Below, one piece after another: positions 23,769 through 31,540 of a stretch of 34,025 bases of DNA. The stretch is from NCBI GenBank assembly GCA_946184125.1, contig CAMHEL010000021.1:1-34025 (forward strand), given 5' to 3'. Position numbers and translations under genes: made by a program. Every line of letters starts with the position of its first letter. Within the stretch, counting starts at the first letter, position 1. The notes under the pieces are model-generated. The model was not told the origin of the DNA and ran no database searches. It saw only the letters and a list, made by a program, of their open reading frames with translations. This stretch comes from an uncultured Prevotellaceae bacterium. GTDB taxonomy: Bacteria; Bacteroidota; Bacteroidia; Bacteroidales; Bacteroidaceae.

Positions 23769-23843
23769 GGACGTTTAGCTCAGCTGGTTTAGAGTATCTG
23801 TCTGACAGACAGGGGGTCGACGGTTCGAATCCGCCAACGTCCA
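23769..23843 (+). tRNA. tRNA-Val (anticodon GAC)
   Basis: A full cloverleaf can be drawn: acceptor stem GGACGTT with AACGTCC, D-stem GCTC/GAGT, anticodon stem TCTGT/ACAGG with loop CTGACAG giving anticodon GAC, a 5-nt variable loop, and T-loop TTCGAAT. The T-stem has one A-C mismatch (GACGG with CCGCC), unusual but tolerated. The discriminator is A73. The CCA end is not fully encoded. Confidence 0.93.
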
Positions 23844-23851
23844 CAAATGAT

Positions 23852-23934
23852 GGGTGTTTTCCAGAGTGGCCAAATGGGGCAGACTGTAAATCTGCTGTCT
23901 TTCGACTTCGGTGGTTCGAATCCATCAGCACCCA
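23852..23934 (+). tRNA. tRNA-Tyr (anticodon GTA)
   Basis: This class II tRNA has an 83-nt body with a long variable arm. The acceptor stem is GGGTGTT with AGCACCC (one G-U pair), the anticodon stem GCAGA/TCTGC encloses loop CTGTAAA (anticodon GTA), and the T-arm is GGTGG TTCGAAT CCATC. The discriminator is A. It lies 8 nt behind tRNA-Val, so both mature from one transcript. Confidence 0.95.
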
Positions 23935-23945
23935 CGACGATGAGC

Positions 23946-23972
23946 GGTCTTACCAAAGGTAAGGCCTTTTTT
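23946..23972 (+). terminator. Intrinsic terminator of the tRNA operon
   Basis: GGTCTTACC (23946-23954) pairs with GGTAAGGCC (23958-23966, one G-U pair) around an AAA loop and is followed by six Ts (23967-23972). Confidence 0.92.
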
Positions 23973-24072
23973 CATGCCTGTATGACAGGATCATCTCCCA
24001 TTATATCGTAAGTAGGTTAACCCCAATAAGGTCAAAGAATTAGAGAATTGTTACAAAGCTTATAGGGATTGC

Positions 24073-24291
24073 CTCCAGGGGTAACTCTTCAGCGAATCAT
24101 ATCAAGGGGTGTCCTATCGGGCAGAAATCCTATAATCAATTCAAATCTGTCAAATATTTATATTTTTCGCAATAGAAATTTGTTTGATTTGTAAAAATTT
24201 GAAAGATTTGACTTCCGCTACGTACGTCGACCGTTGGTTCTCGCCGTAGGCGACTCAAAAAAATGATTCGCTGAATAGATACCCCCAGGGA
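24073..24291. mobile_element. MITE-like element with nested inverted repeats
   Basis: Imperfect outer arms of about 28 bp (24073-24100 and 24263-24291) share the perfectly inverted end TTCAGCGAATCAT and a preceding GGGGTA block. Inside, 20-bp arms (24141-24160 and 24192-24211) are inverted with two mismatches around an AT-rich centre. There is no transposase and no protein-coding frame I can support. A 73-codon minus-strand frame overlaps it but looks non-genic. The element sits alone between the tRNA terminator and the end of hisB. The flanks (23973-24072 and 24292-24402) hold nothing identified. Confidence 0.5.
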
Positions 24292-24402
24292 AGACTTGTC
24301 CGCGCCATAGCCGTTGAAGCACAGGACGGTGAAACGCCGCCCGACAAAGAAGGACACTGAGATGACAAGAACTGGTTGATGCTCGTTTATGGCAGCCAGG
24401 CC

Positions 24403-25506
24403 TCACAGCACGCCCTTGGTTGAGGGCAGTTCGAAGTGGTAGATGTCGCGTCGGACGGCCATTTTCAGTGCACGTGCGAGGGCTTTGAAGATGCCCTCAA
24501 TCTTGTGGTGCTCGTTGGTGCCCTCGGCACGGATGTTCAGGTTCATCAGGGCTGCGTCGCTCAGGCTCTTGAAGAAATGCAGGAACATCTCTGTAGGCAT
24601 GTCGCCCACATGTTCGCGGTGGAATTCTGCATTCCACACCAGCCACGGACGGCCACCGAAGTCGAGTGCCACACTTGCCAAACAATCGTCCATCGGCAGG
24701 CAGTAGCCATAGCGCTCTATGCCACGTTTGTCGCCCAGTGCTTGGCGGAAGCATTCACCCAGTGCGATAGCCGTGTCCTCTATAGTGTGGTGCTCATCGA
24801 CGTGTAGGTCGCCTTTGACCTTTATCGTCAGGTCCATCATGCCATGTTTGCCAATCTGCTCGAGCATGTGGTCGAAGAACCCCAGGCCGGTGCTGATGTC
24901 GCAGTGCCCTGAGCCATCGACCAGCAGGTCGACGAGGATGTCGGTCTCACGGGTCGTTCGTCGCACCGTGGCATGCCGCTCTCCTGCAAACAGCACCTCC
25001 GCAATCGTGTCCCAGGTCACCCCTTTGTCGCCTAATATCAGCGCCTTGCACCCCAGTCGGCGAGCCAGTTCGCGGTCGGTCTCGCGGTCGCCGATGACAT
25101 AGCTGCCCGCCAGGTCGTAGGCATCGCTTGTCATATATTCGGTCAGCATCCCCGTGCCGGGTTTGCGGCAGGGATGGTTGTCTTCGGGGAAATGGCGGTC
25201 GATGTGGATGGCATCGAACGTCACCCCCTCACTCTCGAGCGTCTGGAGGATGAAGTTGTGGACGGGCCAGAAAGTCTCCTCGGGGAAGGAAGGAGTGCCA
25301 AGACCGTCCTGGTTGCTCACCATGACCAGCATGAAGTCGAGGTGCTGGCGGATGAAGGCGAGGTTGCGGAACACACCGGGTGTGAAGCGCAGTTTCTCGA
25401 AGGAATCTATCTGCTCGTCGGCCGGCTCCTCGATGAGTGTGCCGTCGCGGTCGATGAAGAGGATGCGGCGGGGCTTATTCTTCAAAGTCGATGAAAGGTG
25501 AGTCAT
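24403..25506 (-). CDS. hisB: Bifunctional histidinol-phosphatase / imidazoleglycerol-phosphate dehydratase
   Basis: The 367-residue enzyme catalyses two steps of histidine synthesis. The N-terminal half is a HAD phosphatase with nucleophile motif FIDRDGT (Asp19, Asp21) that dephosphorylates histidinol phosphate. The C-terminal half (from about residue 175) is imidazoleglycerol-phosphate dehydratase, with metal-binding motifs [32 protein letters not shown] and [16 protein letters not shown]. The fused form is known from enterobacteria and Bacteroidota. No other his gene is in the window: it is the last gene of an operon with an RNA methyltransferase and a membrane protein. Its start overlaps the upstream gene by 32 nt. 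A slightly later start is possible but would still keep the HAD motif. Confidence 0.95.
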   Translation of the reverse strand: MTHLSSTLKNKPRRILFIDRDGTLIEEPADEQIDSFEKLRFTPGVFRNLAFIRQHLDFMLVMVSNQDGLGTPSFPEETFWPVHNFILQTLESEGVTFDAIHIDRHFPEDNHPCRKPGTGMLTEYMTSDAYDLAGSYVIGDRETDRELARRLGCKALILGDKGVTWDTIAEVLFAGERHATVRRTTRETDILVDLLVDGSGHCDISTGLGFFDHMLEQIGKHGMMDLTIKVKGDLHVDEHHTIEDTAIALGECFRQALGDKRGIERYGYCLPMDDCLASVALDFGGRPWLVWNAEFHREHVGDMPTEMFLHFFKSLSDAALMNLNIRAEGTNEHHKIEGIFKALARALKMAVRRDIYHFELPSTKGVL

Positions 25507-26389
25507 TGTTGGTAGGTATTAATGTGGTTTTGCGCTCCTCGCGCTGTTTCTGGATAGAGCCATAGACAAAGAGCCATACGAGCAGGGAGAACATGCTGAC
25601 GTAGCCCATCAGTATGGTGGTGAGGGCATAGGTGCCGCCATGGAGCCAGATGAACGAGGAGGGCATGCCTGAGGGGTCGCCCATGAGCACACCCAGGGTG
25701 GACGCGGTATGGGCAAGCACCAGGACGAGGAAGGGCAGGCTAACGAAGAGAAAGATAACCCCCGTGATGAGGCAGAGGAGCAGGAATGTGATGAAGATGA
25801 AGCCGAAGTGGCGCAGCCCCGTCATGTAGTTCTTGGGCAGTTCGGGTACGAAGCGTGTCTCGCGGTCGAAGAGATAGCGGATGGTGATGTAGTAGAATGG
25901 TAGGAGCATCAGGATGAAAGCGAGACTGACGGCAAGGATGACGAGCCAGTTGTCTTGCAGCGTTTCTTGCAATGTCCCTCCGCTGTGGCGCATCCAAAGA
26001 TAGAATGCTCCTGCAACGATGGCAGATAAGATGCCGACAATGATGAAGTTGAAGATGCTTACCAATATCAGGCGTATGGCATTCCACCGGCGTTTTTCCC
26101 CATTGAGCATGCTCAGCAGTCGTGCCATCGCCCAGACGGCGCCCACCACGATGCCTATGAAGCTCAGTCCCCAAAGTGCGAGATATAGATAGCCATGCTC
26201 CATGGCCATCGTGGAGATGTCACTGTTGCGTAGGTTGAGTGTCATGAACAGGCCGCTCGACACGCCAAAGAGGAGCATGGGCAGCCAGGTGCAGCGGAAA
26301 ATGCCCTTCGCATTCTCGCGCAGCAGTTTGTAGGCGGCGAGAAAACACGATGAGAAGCTGCGAATCTTGTATAGATATTCCTTTTCCAT
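25475..26389 (-). CDS. Hypothetical six-helix integral membrane protein
   Basis: I do not recognise a family. The 304-residue product shows about six long hydrophobic segments (near residues 35-55, 68-92, 110-138, 152-178, 195-238 and 250-285). A basic N-terminus [15 protein letters not shown] and a polar acidic tail ending DSPFIDFEE flank them. The topology resembles DUF975/DUF4013-like membrane proteins, but no motif settles it. The longest frame begins at 26467 inside the preceding methyltransferase gene. I chose the ATG at 26389, 19 nt after that gene's stop, because the sequence before it looks non-genic. It overlaps hisB by 32 nt and is presumably co-transcribed with it. Confidence 0.7.
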   Translation of the reverse strand: MEKEYLYKIRSFSSCFLAAYKLLRENAKGIFRCTWLPMLLFGVSSGLFMTLNLRNSDISTMAMEHGYLYLALWGLSFIGIVVGAVWAMARLLSMLNGEKRRWNAIRLILVSIFNFIIVGILSAIVAGAFYLWMRHSGGTLQETLQDNWLVILAVSLAFILMLLPFYYITIRYLFDRETRFVPELPKNYMTGLRHFGFIFITFLLLCLITGVIFLFVSLPFLVLVLAHTASTLGVLMGDPSGMPSSFIWLHGGTYALTTILMGYVSMFSLLVWLFVYGSIQKQREERKTTLIPTNNDSPFIDFEE

Positions 26390-26408
26390 ATTGATAGGAT
26401 AAAATAGT

Positions 26409-27203
26409 TCAGATGAGGGGTGGTGTGGTGTCGTCACCTGCTCGCATGCGCCGTCGGAATTCGGCACAGCAGACGGCGGTGGCGATGGCCACGTTCAGGC
26501 TGTCGGCACCTTGGTTGACGGGGTAGGGCGGGATGAGAAGTCGGTGTGACACCTTCGCTGTCACGGCCGGGCTGATGCCCTTTCCTTCGTTGCCCATCAC
26601 CAGCAGTCCATGGGGTGCAAGGGGTGTGGAATAGAGGTCGTCGCCGTCGAGCAGCGTGCCATAGACGGGGATGCCGGCGGGCAGAGCCTCTATCAGTTGG
26701 CACAGGTCGGTGTAGGTCACCTGCACGCGTGCGATGCTGCCCATGGTGGCCTGCACCACTTTCGGGCTATAGGCGTCGGCTGTGTCGGGACTGCAGAAGA
26801 TATGACGGATGCCGAACCAGTCGGCGATGCGAATGATGGTGCCCACATTGCCCGGATCCTGTACGCCGTCGAGGGCGAGGCAGAGTTCGGTGCTGATGTG
26901 ATGGACCCACTCCGTGACGCTTCCCGTGGTGCGGGGGAGGGGGAACGTGGCGAGTACCTGCTGGGGGTGCTGGAGATAGCTTATGCGGCGCAACTCCTCG
27001 TCGCTCACCACCCCGACCTCGTCGGCATCGATGGCTCGGTGGGCCGCTATCCATTCCTCTGTGGCGAAGATGCTTCGGGCACGCATCACGGCCAGCAGGT
27101 CGCCAACCACTTTGGGACCCTCAGCCACAAAAAGACCTGTTTCCTGGCGGTGCTTCTTGTTCTCGAGTTGGCGAAGCAGTTTCGCCTTGTTCTTGCTAAT
27201 CAT
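26409..27203 (-). CDS. TrmH/SpoU (SPOUT) family RNA methyltransferase
   Basis: The 264-residue enzyme probably 2'-O-methylates a ribose in rRNA or tRNA using S-adenosylmethionine. An N-terminal substrate-binding domain (KHRQETGLFVAEGPKVV, about residues 18-34) precedes a SPOUT knot domain. That domain has its three signatures: LALDGVQDPGNVGTIIRIAD, GLLVMGNEGKGIS and LLIPPYPVNQGADSLNVAIA. The target cannot be told from sequence. The frame is open to 27275, but a promoter at 27235-27265 places transcription start near 27230. That makes the ATG at 27203 (MISKNKAKLL) the best start and removes a 24-residue extension coded by a palindromic repeat. It leads an operon with the six-helix protein and hisB, and diverges from the second tamL-like gene. 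Confidence 0.9.
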   Translation of the reverse strand: MISKNKAKLLRQLENKKHRQETGLFVAEGPKVVGDLLAVMRARSIFATEEWIAAHRAIDADEVGVVSDEELRRISYLQHPQQVLATFPLPRTTGSVTEWVHHISTELCLALDGVQDPGNVGTIIRIADWFGIRHIFCSPDTADAYSPKVVQATMGSIARVQVTYTDLCQLIEALPAGIPVYGTLLDGDDLYSTPLAPHGLLVMGNEGKGISPAVTAKVSHRLLIPPYPVNQGADSLNVAIATAVCCAEFRRRMRAGDDTTPPLI

Positions 27204-27234
27204 CTTTATTGGGCCATCATTTGCATTACCCATG

Positions 27235-27265
27235 CAAAGGTAGTGCAAACCGAGCGCAAAACAAA
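27235..27265 (-). promoter_or_regulatory. Promoter of the RNA methyltransferase-hisB operon, inside a palindromic repeat
   Basis: The minus strand reads TTTG (27265-27262), a 19-nt spacer and TACCTTTG (27242-27235). All but the final two bases of the -7 box lie in the first palindromic repeat arm. Confidence 0.65.
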
Positions 27266-27491
27266 ATGAATTCATTCATTTTTTTTGCCGAGGTGCAGCC
27301 TACCTTATGTAAAGGTAGTGCAAGGCGAGCGAAATGCAAAACAAAAAACAAAGATTTTTGTTTTCATTTCCGAGCCGAAGCCTACTTTATGTAAAGGTAG
27401 TGCAAACCGAGCGCAAAACACGATTTTGTCCTTAAGCGGACAAAATCTTCAGAATTCATTCATTTTTTTTTGCCGAGGTGCAGCCTACCTT
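27237..27491. repeat. Three tandem palindromic intergenic elements
   Basis: Copies span 27237-27306, 27312-27388 and 27394-27491. Each begins with AAGGTAGTGCAA..CGAGCG and ends with a near inverted copy (GCCGAGGTGCAGCCTACCTT in the first and third, more diverged in the second). The centres differ in length and sequence. The third copy contains an extra perfect 9-bp hairpin (27423-27446). They fill the region between the divergent RNA methyltransferase and tamL-like genes. A diverged relative lies at 23500-23557. Confidence 0.8.
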
Positions 27492-27494
27492 GTG

Positions 27495-27640
27495 TTTAGA
27501 CGTTAGACTTTAGACTTTAGACGCTAGGCTTTAGACTTTAGACTTTAGACCCTGGACTTTAGTCGGCCCGAGTCCACAAAGCATACGTCTAAACTCCTAA
27601 ACTCCTAAACTCCTAAGAAGCTGTATATGTAAAGGTCTAA
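27495..27640. repeat. TTTAGAC heptamer array and AAACTCCT octamer array
   Basis: About seven intact or near-intact TTTAGAC units (7-bp period) run from 27495 to about 27562. An inverted GTCTAAA near 27587-27593 runs into three AAACTCCT units (8-bp period) to about 27615, and a partial unit follows near 27635. The two sets can pair. The array sits directly before the promoter of the tamL-like gene. Confidence 0.8.
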
Positions 27641-27664
27641 ACTCCCAAAAAAAATCCCGTCATG

Positions 27665-27695
27665 TTGTGTACCTCGTTTTTTTATGTTATATTTG
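27665..27695 (+). promoter_or_regulatory. Promoter of the second tamL-like gene
   Basis: TTG (27665-27667), a 20-nt spacer and TATATTTG (27688-27695) match the consensus with a shortened -33 element. The predicted start near 27700 leaves a leader of about 35 nt before the ATG at 27736. Confidence 0.65.
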
Positions 27696-27735
27696 CACCG
27701 TTGTTATGCGCACATCATTTGTGAAACCTACTAAC

Positions 27736-29994
27736 ATGGTTGCTGTCAGTTCCCTTGTTCATGTGGCACGGCATCCAGTCATTATTCGTGGTAAGCTCCT
27801 CTGCTTGATGGCCGCCATCGTCATGGCCGCCTCCTTAGCATCGTGCTCCTCGGTGAAGTATGTGCCCGAGGGGCAATACCTGCTTCAAGGTGTGGAGGTG
27901 CGGACCAGCGACAATGATTTCGATGCCTCAGCGCTTTGGCAATATGTCAGGCAAAAGGGCAATTCACGATGGTTCTCCTCGTTCAAAATCCCCCTCGGCA
28001 TTTATGCCTTGTCGGGCAGCGATACCACGAAGTGGATTAACCGCACCCTGCGCAAGATTGGCGAGCCACCAGTACTGTATGACACCTTGCAAGCGCAGCA
28101 CACCTGCAACGACCTTCTCACCGCCATGCAGAATATGGGGTATATGAACGCCCGTGTGGACCACACCGTGAAGGTAAAAGGAAAGAAGCTCAAGGCCGTC
28201 TATGACCTCGTTCCCGGCAAGCCCTTCGTCATCAGGCATATTCGGTACGACATACAGGATGCAGCCATCAACGACCTGCTCACCGCCAACGACTCCGCTC
28301 TGCTTGTCCTTCATGAAGGGTCGCCTTTCACCATCAATGGCCTCGACACAGAGCGCTCGCGCCTCACCAGTATCTTCCTTGACCAGGGATATTACAAGTT
28401 TCACAAAGAGTTCATCCGTTTCGAAGCCGACACCATGAGGGGAAGCCGCCTTGTGGATGTCACCATGCACCTGATGCCTTACCGGGAGCATAGCGACGCC
28501 CCCGCGACCGCCCATCCTTGCTACCGCGTGCGGAAGGTTGACTTCGTGTGTGCCGACACCACCACCATTCATATCCGCCCGTCGGTGCTTATCAACAATT
28601 GTGCCCTGAAGGAACAGGAACTCTTCTCGGCGTCGGCTGTCAGGCGCACCTACAACAACTTCGGCAGGCTTCATGCCGTGAAATACGCCAATCTGAGGTT
28701 CACCGAGGTGCCCGACTCCAACATGCTGGACTGCGTCTTGCAGTATGGCGTCAACAAGCCGAGCACCATCATCTTCCAGCCCGAAGGCACCAATACCGCC
28801 GGCGACCTTGGTGCTGCGGTGTCGCTCACCTACGAGAACCGCAATATCTTCCACGGCTCGGAAAGACTGTCGGTGCAGTTGCGTGGTGCTTTTGAGGCCA
28901 TCACCGGTCTCGAGGGCTATCAGAATGAAGACTATATGGAGTATGGCGCTGAAGCCAAACTGTCGTTCCCGCGCTTCGTGGCTCCTTTCCTCACTGAGCG
29001 CTACAGGCGGGATGTCAATGCCACGTCGGAACTCTCGGTGAGCTACAACATGCAGAACAGGCCGGAGTTCCACCGCAGGGTGTTCTCAGCTGGATGGAGG
29101 TACAAATGGGGGAAGCCACGCGACAGATGGACGTTCAGTTGGGACGCCATCGACCTCAACTATATCTACATGCCTTGGATTTCGTCAACATTCAAGCATG
29201 AGTATCTTGATAGCGTGAGCAACAGGAATGCCATTCTGCGCTACAACTACGAAGACCTGTTCATCATGAGGATGGGGTTTGGAATGACTTACAACGACCG
29301 TGTCAACGCGCTGAAAACCAATATTGAACTGGCAGGAAACATACTCAGTGGGGCAGCATCGGTGTTTGGATTCAAGACCAACTCACAAGGTCAATACACG
29401 CTCTTCAATATCGCTTTCGCCCAGTATGTCAAGTGCGACTTTGACTTCACCCGTGTGTTGTTCAACGACCAGGGCAACTCGCTCGTCGTTCATGCCGGCC
29501 TGGGTATCGCCTATCCTTACGGCAACAGCAACGTGCTGCCCTTTGAGAAACGGTATTTCTCGGGAGGTGCCAACTCGGTCAGGGGATGGAGCGTCAGAGG
29601 ACTTGGGCCAGGTTCTTTCTATGGCAATGATGGTGCCATCGACTTCATCAACCAGACCGGCGACATGAAGTTGGACCTCAATATTGAGTACCGTTCGCAC
29701 CTCTTCTGGAAATTCCATGGGGCGCTCTTCATTGATGCAGGAAATATCTGGACGCTGATGGACTACAAGGACCAGCCGGGTGGACAGTTTAAAATCAATA
29801 AGTTCTACAAACAGATAGCAGCGGCTTATGGCATGGGGCTCAGGCTCAATTTCGACTATTTCATCCTGCGTTTCGACATGGGCATGAAAGCCATCAACCC
29901 TGCGTATGAGAGTGGCAGACTGCACTATCCTATCACTCACCCCAGTTTCTCACGCGATTTCTCCTTCCACTTCGCAGTAGGTATGCCGTTCTAA
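27736..29994 (+). CDS. Second TamL-like BamA/TamA superfamily outer membrane lipoprotein
   Basis: The 752-residue product is a paralogue of the tamL gene 4 kb upstream. It has a lipobox LASC with acylated Cys37 and the same post-lipobox pattern (SSVKYVPEGQYLLQGV). POTRA-like repeats fill the first half, and the barrel shows FSGGANSVRGWSVRGLGPGSFYG and the ending FHFAVGMPF. The second RAF-type position is RGW here, the usual VRGF/Y/W form. The longest frame starts with GTG at 27667, within the promoter. The ATG at 27736 gives a sensible signal peptide and leader, so I chose it. No tamB gene accompanies this copy; it may share the TamB at 16408 or work in a different assembly path. A large perfect inverted repeat follows the stop. 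Confidence 0.9.
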   Translation: MVAVSSLVHVARHPVIIRGKLLCLMAAIVMAASLASCSSVKYVPEGQYLLQGVEVRTSDNDFDASALWQYVRQKGNSRWFSSFKIPLGIYALSGSDTTKWINRTLRKIGEPPVLYDTLQAQHTCNDLLTAMQNMGYMNARVDHTVKVKGKKLKAVYDLVPGKPFVIRHIRYDIQDAAINDLLTANDSALLVLHEGSPFTINGLDTERSRLTSIFLDQGYYKFHKEFIRFEADTMRGSRLVDVTMHLMPYREHSDAPATAHPCYRVRKVDFVCADTTTIHIRPSVLINNCALKEQELFSASAVRRTYNNFGRLHAVKYANLRFTEVPDSNMLDCVLQYGVNKPSTIIFQPEGTNTAGDLGAAVSLTYENRNIFHGSERLSVQLRGAFEAITGLEGYQNEDYMEYGAEAKLSFPRFVAPFLTERYRRDVNATSELSVSYNMQNRPEFHRRVFSAGWRYKWGKPRDRWTFSWDAIDLNYIYMPWISSTFKHEYLDSVSNRNAILRYNYEDLFIMRMGFGMTYNDRVNALKTNIELAGNILSGAASVFGFKTNSQGQYTLFNIAFAQYVKCDFDFTRVLFNDQGNSLVVHAGLGIAYPYGNSNVLPFEKRYFSGGANSVRGWSVRGLGPGSFYGNDGAIDFINQTGDMKLDLNIEYRSHLFWKFHGALFIDAGNIWTLMDYKDQPGGQFKINKFYKQIAAAYGMGLRLNFDYFILRFDMGMKAINPAYESGRLHYPITHPSFSRDFSFHFAVGMPF

Positions 29995-30014
29995 TTCTGT
30001 GAGTTTCCGAGTGC

Positions 30015-30069
30015 TAAGTAGGTGTTCAAAAATAGATGATAGTAACAGATAATTTTGAACACCTACTTA
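30015..30069. terminator. Convergent 17-bp inverted repeat, probable bidirectional terminator
   Basis: TAAGTAGGTGTTCAAAA (30015-30031) is perfectly complementary to 30053-30069, enclosing a 21-nt loop. It lies between the convergent ends of the tamL-like gene (29994) and the metallohydrolase gene (30075). The U-tract is weak on both sides, so termination is inferred from place and stem strength. Confidence 0.6.
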
Positions 30070-30074
30070 TTTCC

Positions 30075-30875
30075 TTATTTCAGTTCGAAAAATCCTGAAG
30101 GGGTCTTTCGCTTGAGTATTTCAAGCATGAAGTCTTTGCCTGGTGCGATGCCATGCTGGCGGAGCACTTGCTCCACGGTGATACGTGCCAGTTCGGGGTG
30201 GTTGTTCTCCTCGCTGAGGTGGCACAGCCACACATGTCTTAGGTCGAGGGTGGCATTCTCGGCAAGAGCCATGCCGCAGTCGTAATTGCTCAAATGGCCG
30301 TTCTCGCTATGGATGCGGTCCTTCAGATGCTTGGGGTAGGTGCCCTTAAGCAGCATCTCCGGGTCGTAATTGGCCTCGAGAACCAGATAGTTGGCCCGCT
30401 GGATATAGGACTTGATCTCATCGGTCACATGCCCCACATCGGTGATAAGACAAAACTTCACGTCCTCGTGTGTGATGAAATACCCCACGTTGTCGGAACT
30501 GTCGTGTGGCACGGCAAAAGGGGTGATGACGAAATCGCCAAGAGTGAAAGTGCTGTTCTTCTCGATATAACGGATGTTTTTCTGGTCGATTTTGTGGCGG
30601 ACGCAGTAATTGTTGCGAATGCCCTGATGCACTTTGCGGGTGGAATAGACGGGGAGGCCATAGTCGTGACTCACACTCCCCACCGACTTCACATGGTCGG
30701 CGTGGTCGTGCGTGAGGAGGATGCTGTGGATGGACGACATAGAGAAACCATACTCTGTCAAGAACTTCTTGAGAGACCTGGTGCCTATACCGACGTCAAT
30801 CATCAGACCGTCGTTTTCTGTAAGAATACAGTAGCAGTTTCCACTGCTTCCACTGCCAAGAGCGATAAACTTCAT
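30075..30875 (-). CDS. MBL-fold metallohydrolase (WalJ/YycJ-like)
   Basis: The 266-residue protein is a metallo-beta-lactamase-fold hydrolase. The start MKFIALGSGSSGNCYCI is typical of the YycJ/WalJ group, and the metal-binding motif is HDHADH (residues 56-61). Later metal ligands fit AVPHDSSDNVGYFI, ITDVGHVTD and the C-terminal LCHLSEENN. Family members are 5'-3' exonuclease-like hydrolases linked to DNA repair or cell-wall homeostasis in Firmicutes; the role here is unproven. Two adjacent ATGs exist (30878 and 30875). The second gives the family start. The promoter directly upstream puts the transcript start only a few nucleotides before them, so the mRNA may be almost leaderless. Confidence 0.9.
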   Translation of the reverse strand: MKFIALGSGSSGNCYCILTENDGLMIDVGIGTRSLKKFLTEYGFSMSSIHSILLTHDHADHVKSVGSVSHDYGLPVYSTRKVHQGIRNNYCVRHKIDQKNIRYIEKNSTFTLGDFVITPFAVPHDSSDNVGYFITHEDVKFCLITDVGHVTDEIKSYIQRANYLVLEANYDPEMLLKGTYPKHLKDRIHSENGHLSNYDCGMALAENATLDLRHVWLCHLSEENNHPELARITVEQVLRQHGIAPGKDFMLEILKRKTPSGFFELK

Positions 30876-30887
30876 CATAACAATTTG

Positions 30888-30919
30888 CAAAGGTAAGTAT
30901 AATATTTAGCTCTGGCAAA
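30888..30919 (-). promoter_or_regulatory. Promoter of the metallohydrolase gene
   Basis: The minus strand has TTTG (30919-30916), a 20-nt spacer and TACCTTTG (30895-30888). The predicted start lies near 30883, 5-8 nt before the ATGs. Confidence 0.7.
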
Positions 30920-30952
30920 TTGTGGGCATAAAAACCGCCAAAAACTCCTCTT

Positions 30953-31537
30953 TCATCCGTTCTTCACTGAGGGGCCGAGGCTGACCGCTTGCTGGTATTC
31001 GTCGTCCCAGTCGAGTCCGATGCTTTCAGTCATGTTGGGGAAGGAGCGCACGATAGCCACGTAGGCCATTGCTTTGAGATAGTCGCCCTCCACGGTGACA
31101 TTTTCCATCCCCGGGAGGTGATATTGATAGCTTTTGGCAATGGGACTTTGCAGTAAGGTAGCGGTTTGGATGGCGATGAGCCGTTGCTGCTTGGGCGTGA
31201 AGGAGTCGAGGATATCCATGACATGGCGAAGCAGCTGGACTGTGGTTGGGGTGGAGCCGCTTGGGATTTCTATCTTTACCTCAGGGGCGTTCCCGGTTTT
31301 CGGTTCGGTTGGGATATCATTGTTTCCTTCGTGAGATGTGTCTGCCGAGTCTTCGGTTTTGTTATCTATCCTGGCTCTGGGAGGTGTGTCTTTTATAGTT
31401 TCTGGCTTGACCTCTGTTTCATGGTCTGGGATAGGTGCAGCACATGGCATCTGCTCTTCACCGCTCATCTCCTCCAGGGTGAAAAGCAAAAGTTGGTTGG
31501 GGTCGGGCTTCGTTTTCCCTTTGCGCTTTTTTGCCAT
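30953..31537 (-). CDS. Hypothetical protein with disordered N-terminus
   Basis: I do not recognise this 194-residue protein. The N-terminus is basic (MAKKRKGKTKPDPNQLLLF). Residues about 20-100 are rich in Glu, Pro, Thr and Asp and probably disordered. The C-terminal 95 residues look folded and mainly helical (VQLLRHVMDILDSFTPKQQ, LKAMAYVAIVRSFPN), with no signal peptide or membrane segment, so it is probably cytoplasmic. The ATG lies 4 nt after the U-tract of the glyA terminator and no separate promoter is visible. Expression may therefore depend on terminator readthrough. It ends 33 nt before the promoter of the metallohydrolase gene. Confidence 0.7.
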   Translation of the reverse strand: MAKKRKGKTKPDPNQLLLFTLEEMSGEEQMPCAAPIPDHETEVKPETIKDTPPRARIDNKTEDSADTSHEGNNDIPTEPKTGNAPEVKIEIPSGSTPTTVQLLRHVMDILDSFTPKQQRLIAIQTATLLQSPIAKSYQYHLPGMENVTVEGDYLKAMAYVAIVRSFPNMTESIGLDWDDEYQQAVSLGPSVKNG

Positions 31538-31540
31538 ATA

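Noticed and set aside
24136..24357. 73-codon minus-strand frame over the MITE-like element
   Set aside because: It runs through both right-hand repeat arms and lacks a promoter and recognisable product; best explained by the repeat.
27204..27275. 24-residue N-terminal extension of the RNA methyltransferase
   Set aside because: It is coded by the palindromic repeat and lies partly upstream of the predicted transcription start.
27237..27491. CRISPR-like array
   Set aside because: The repeats are palindromic units of unequal length with related ends, not identical direct repeats with unique spacers, and no cas genes are present.
27667..27735. GTG start and first 23 codons of the second TamL-like protein
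   Set aside because: They overlap the -7 promoter box, and the ATG at 27736 gives a proper lipoprotein signal peptide.
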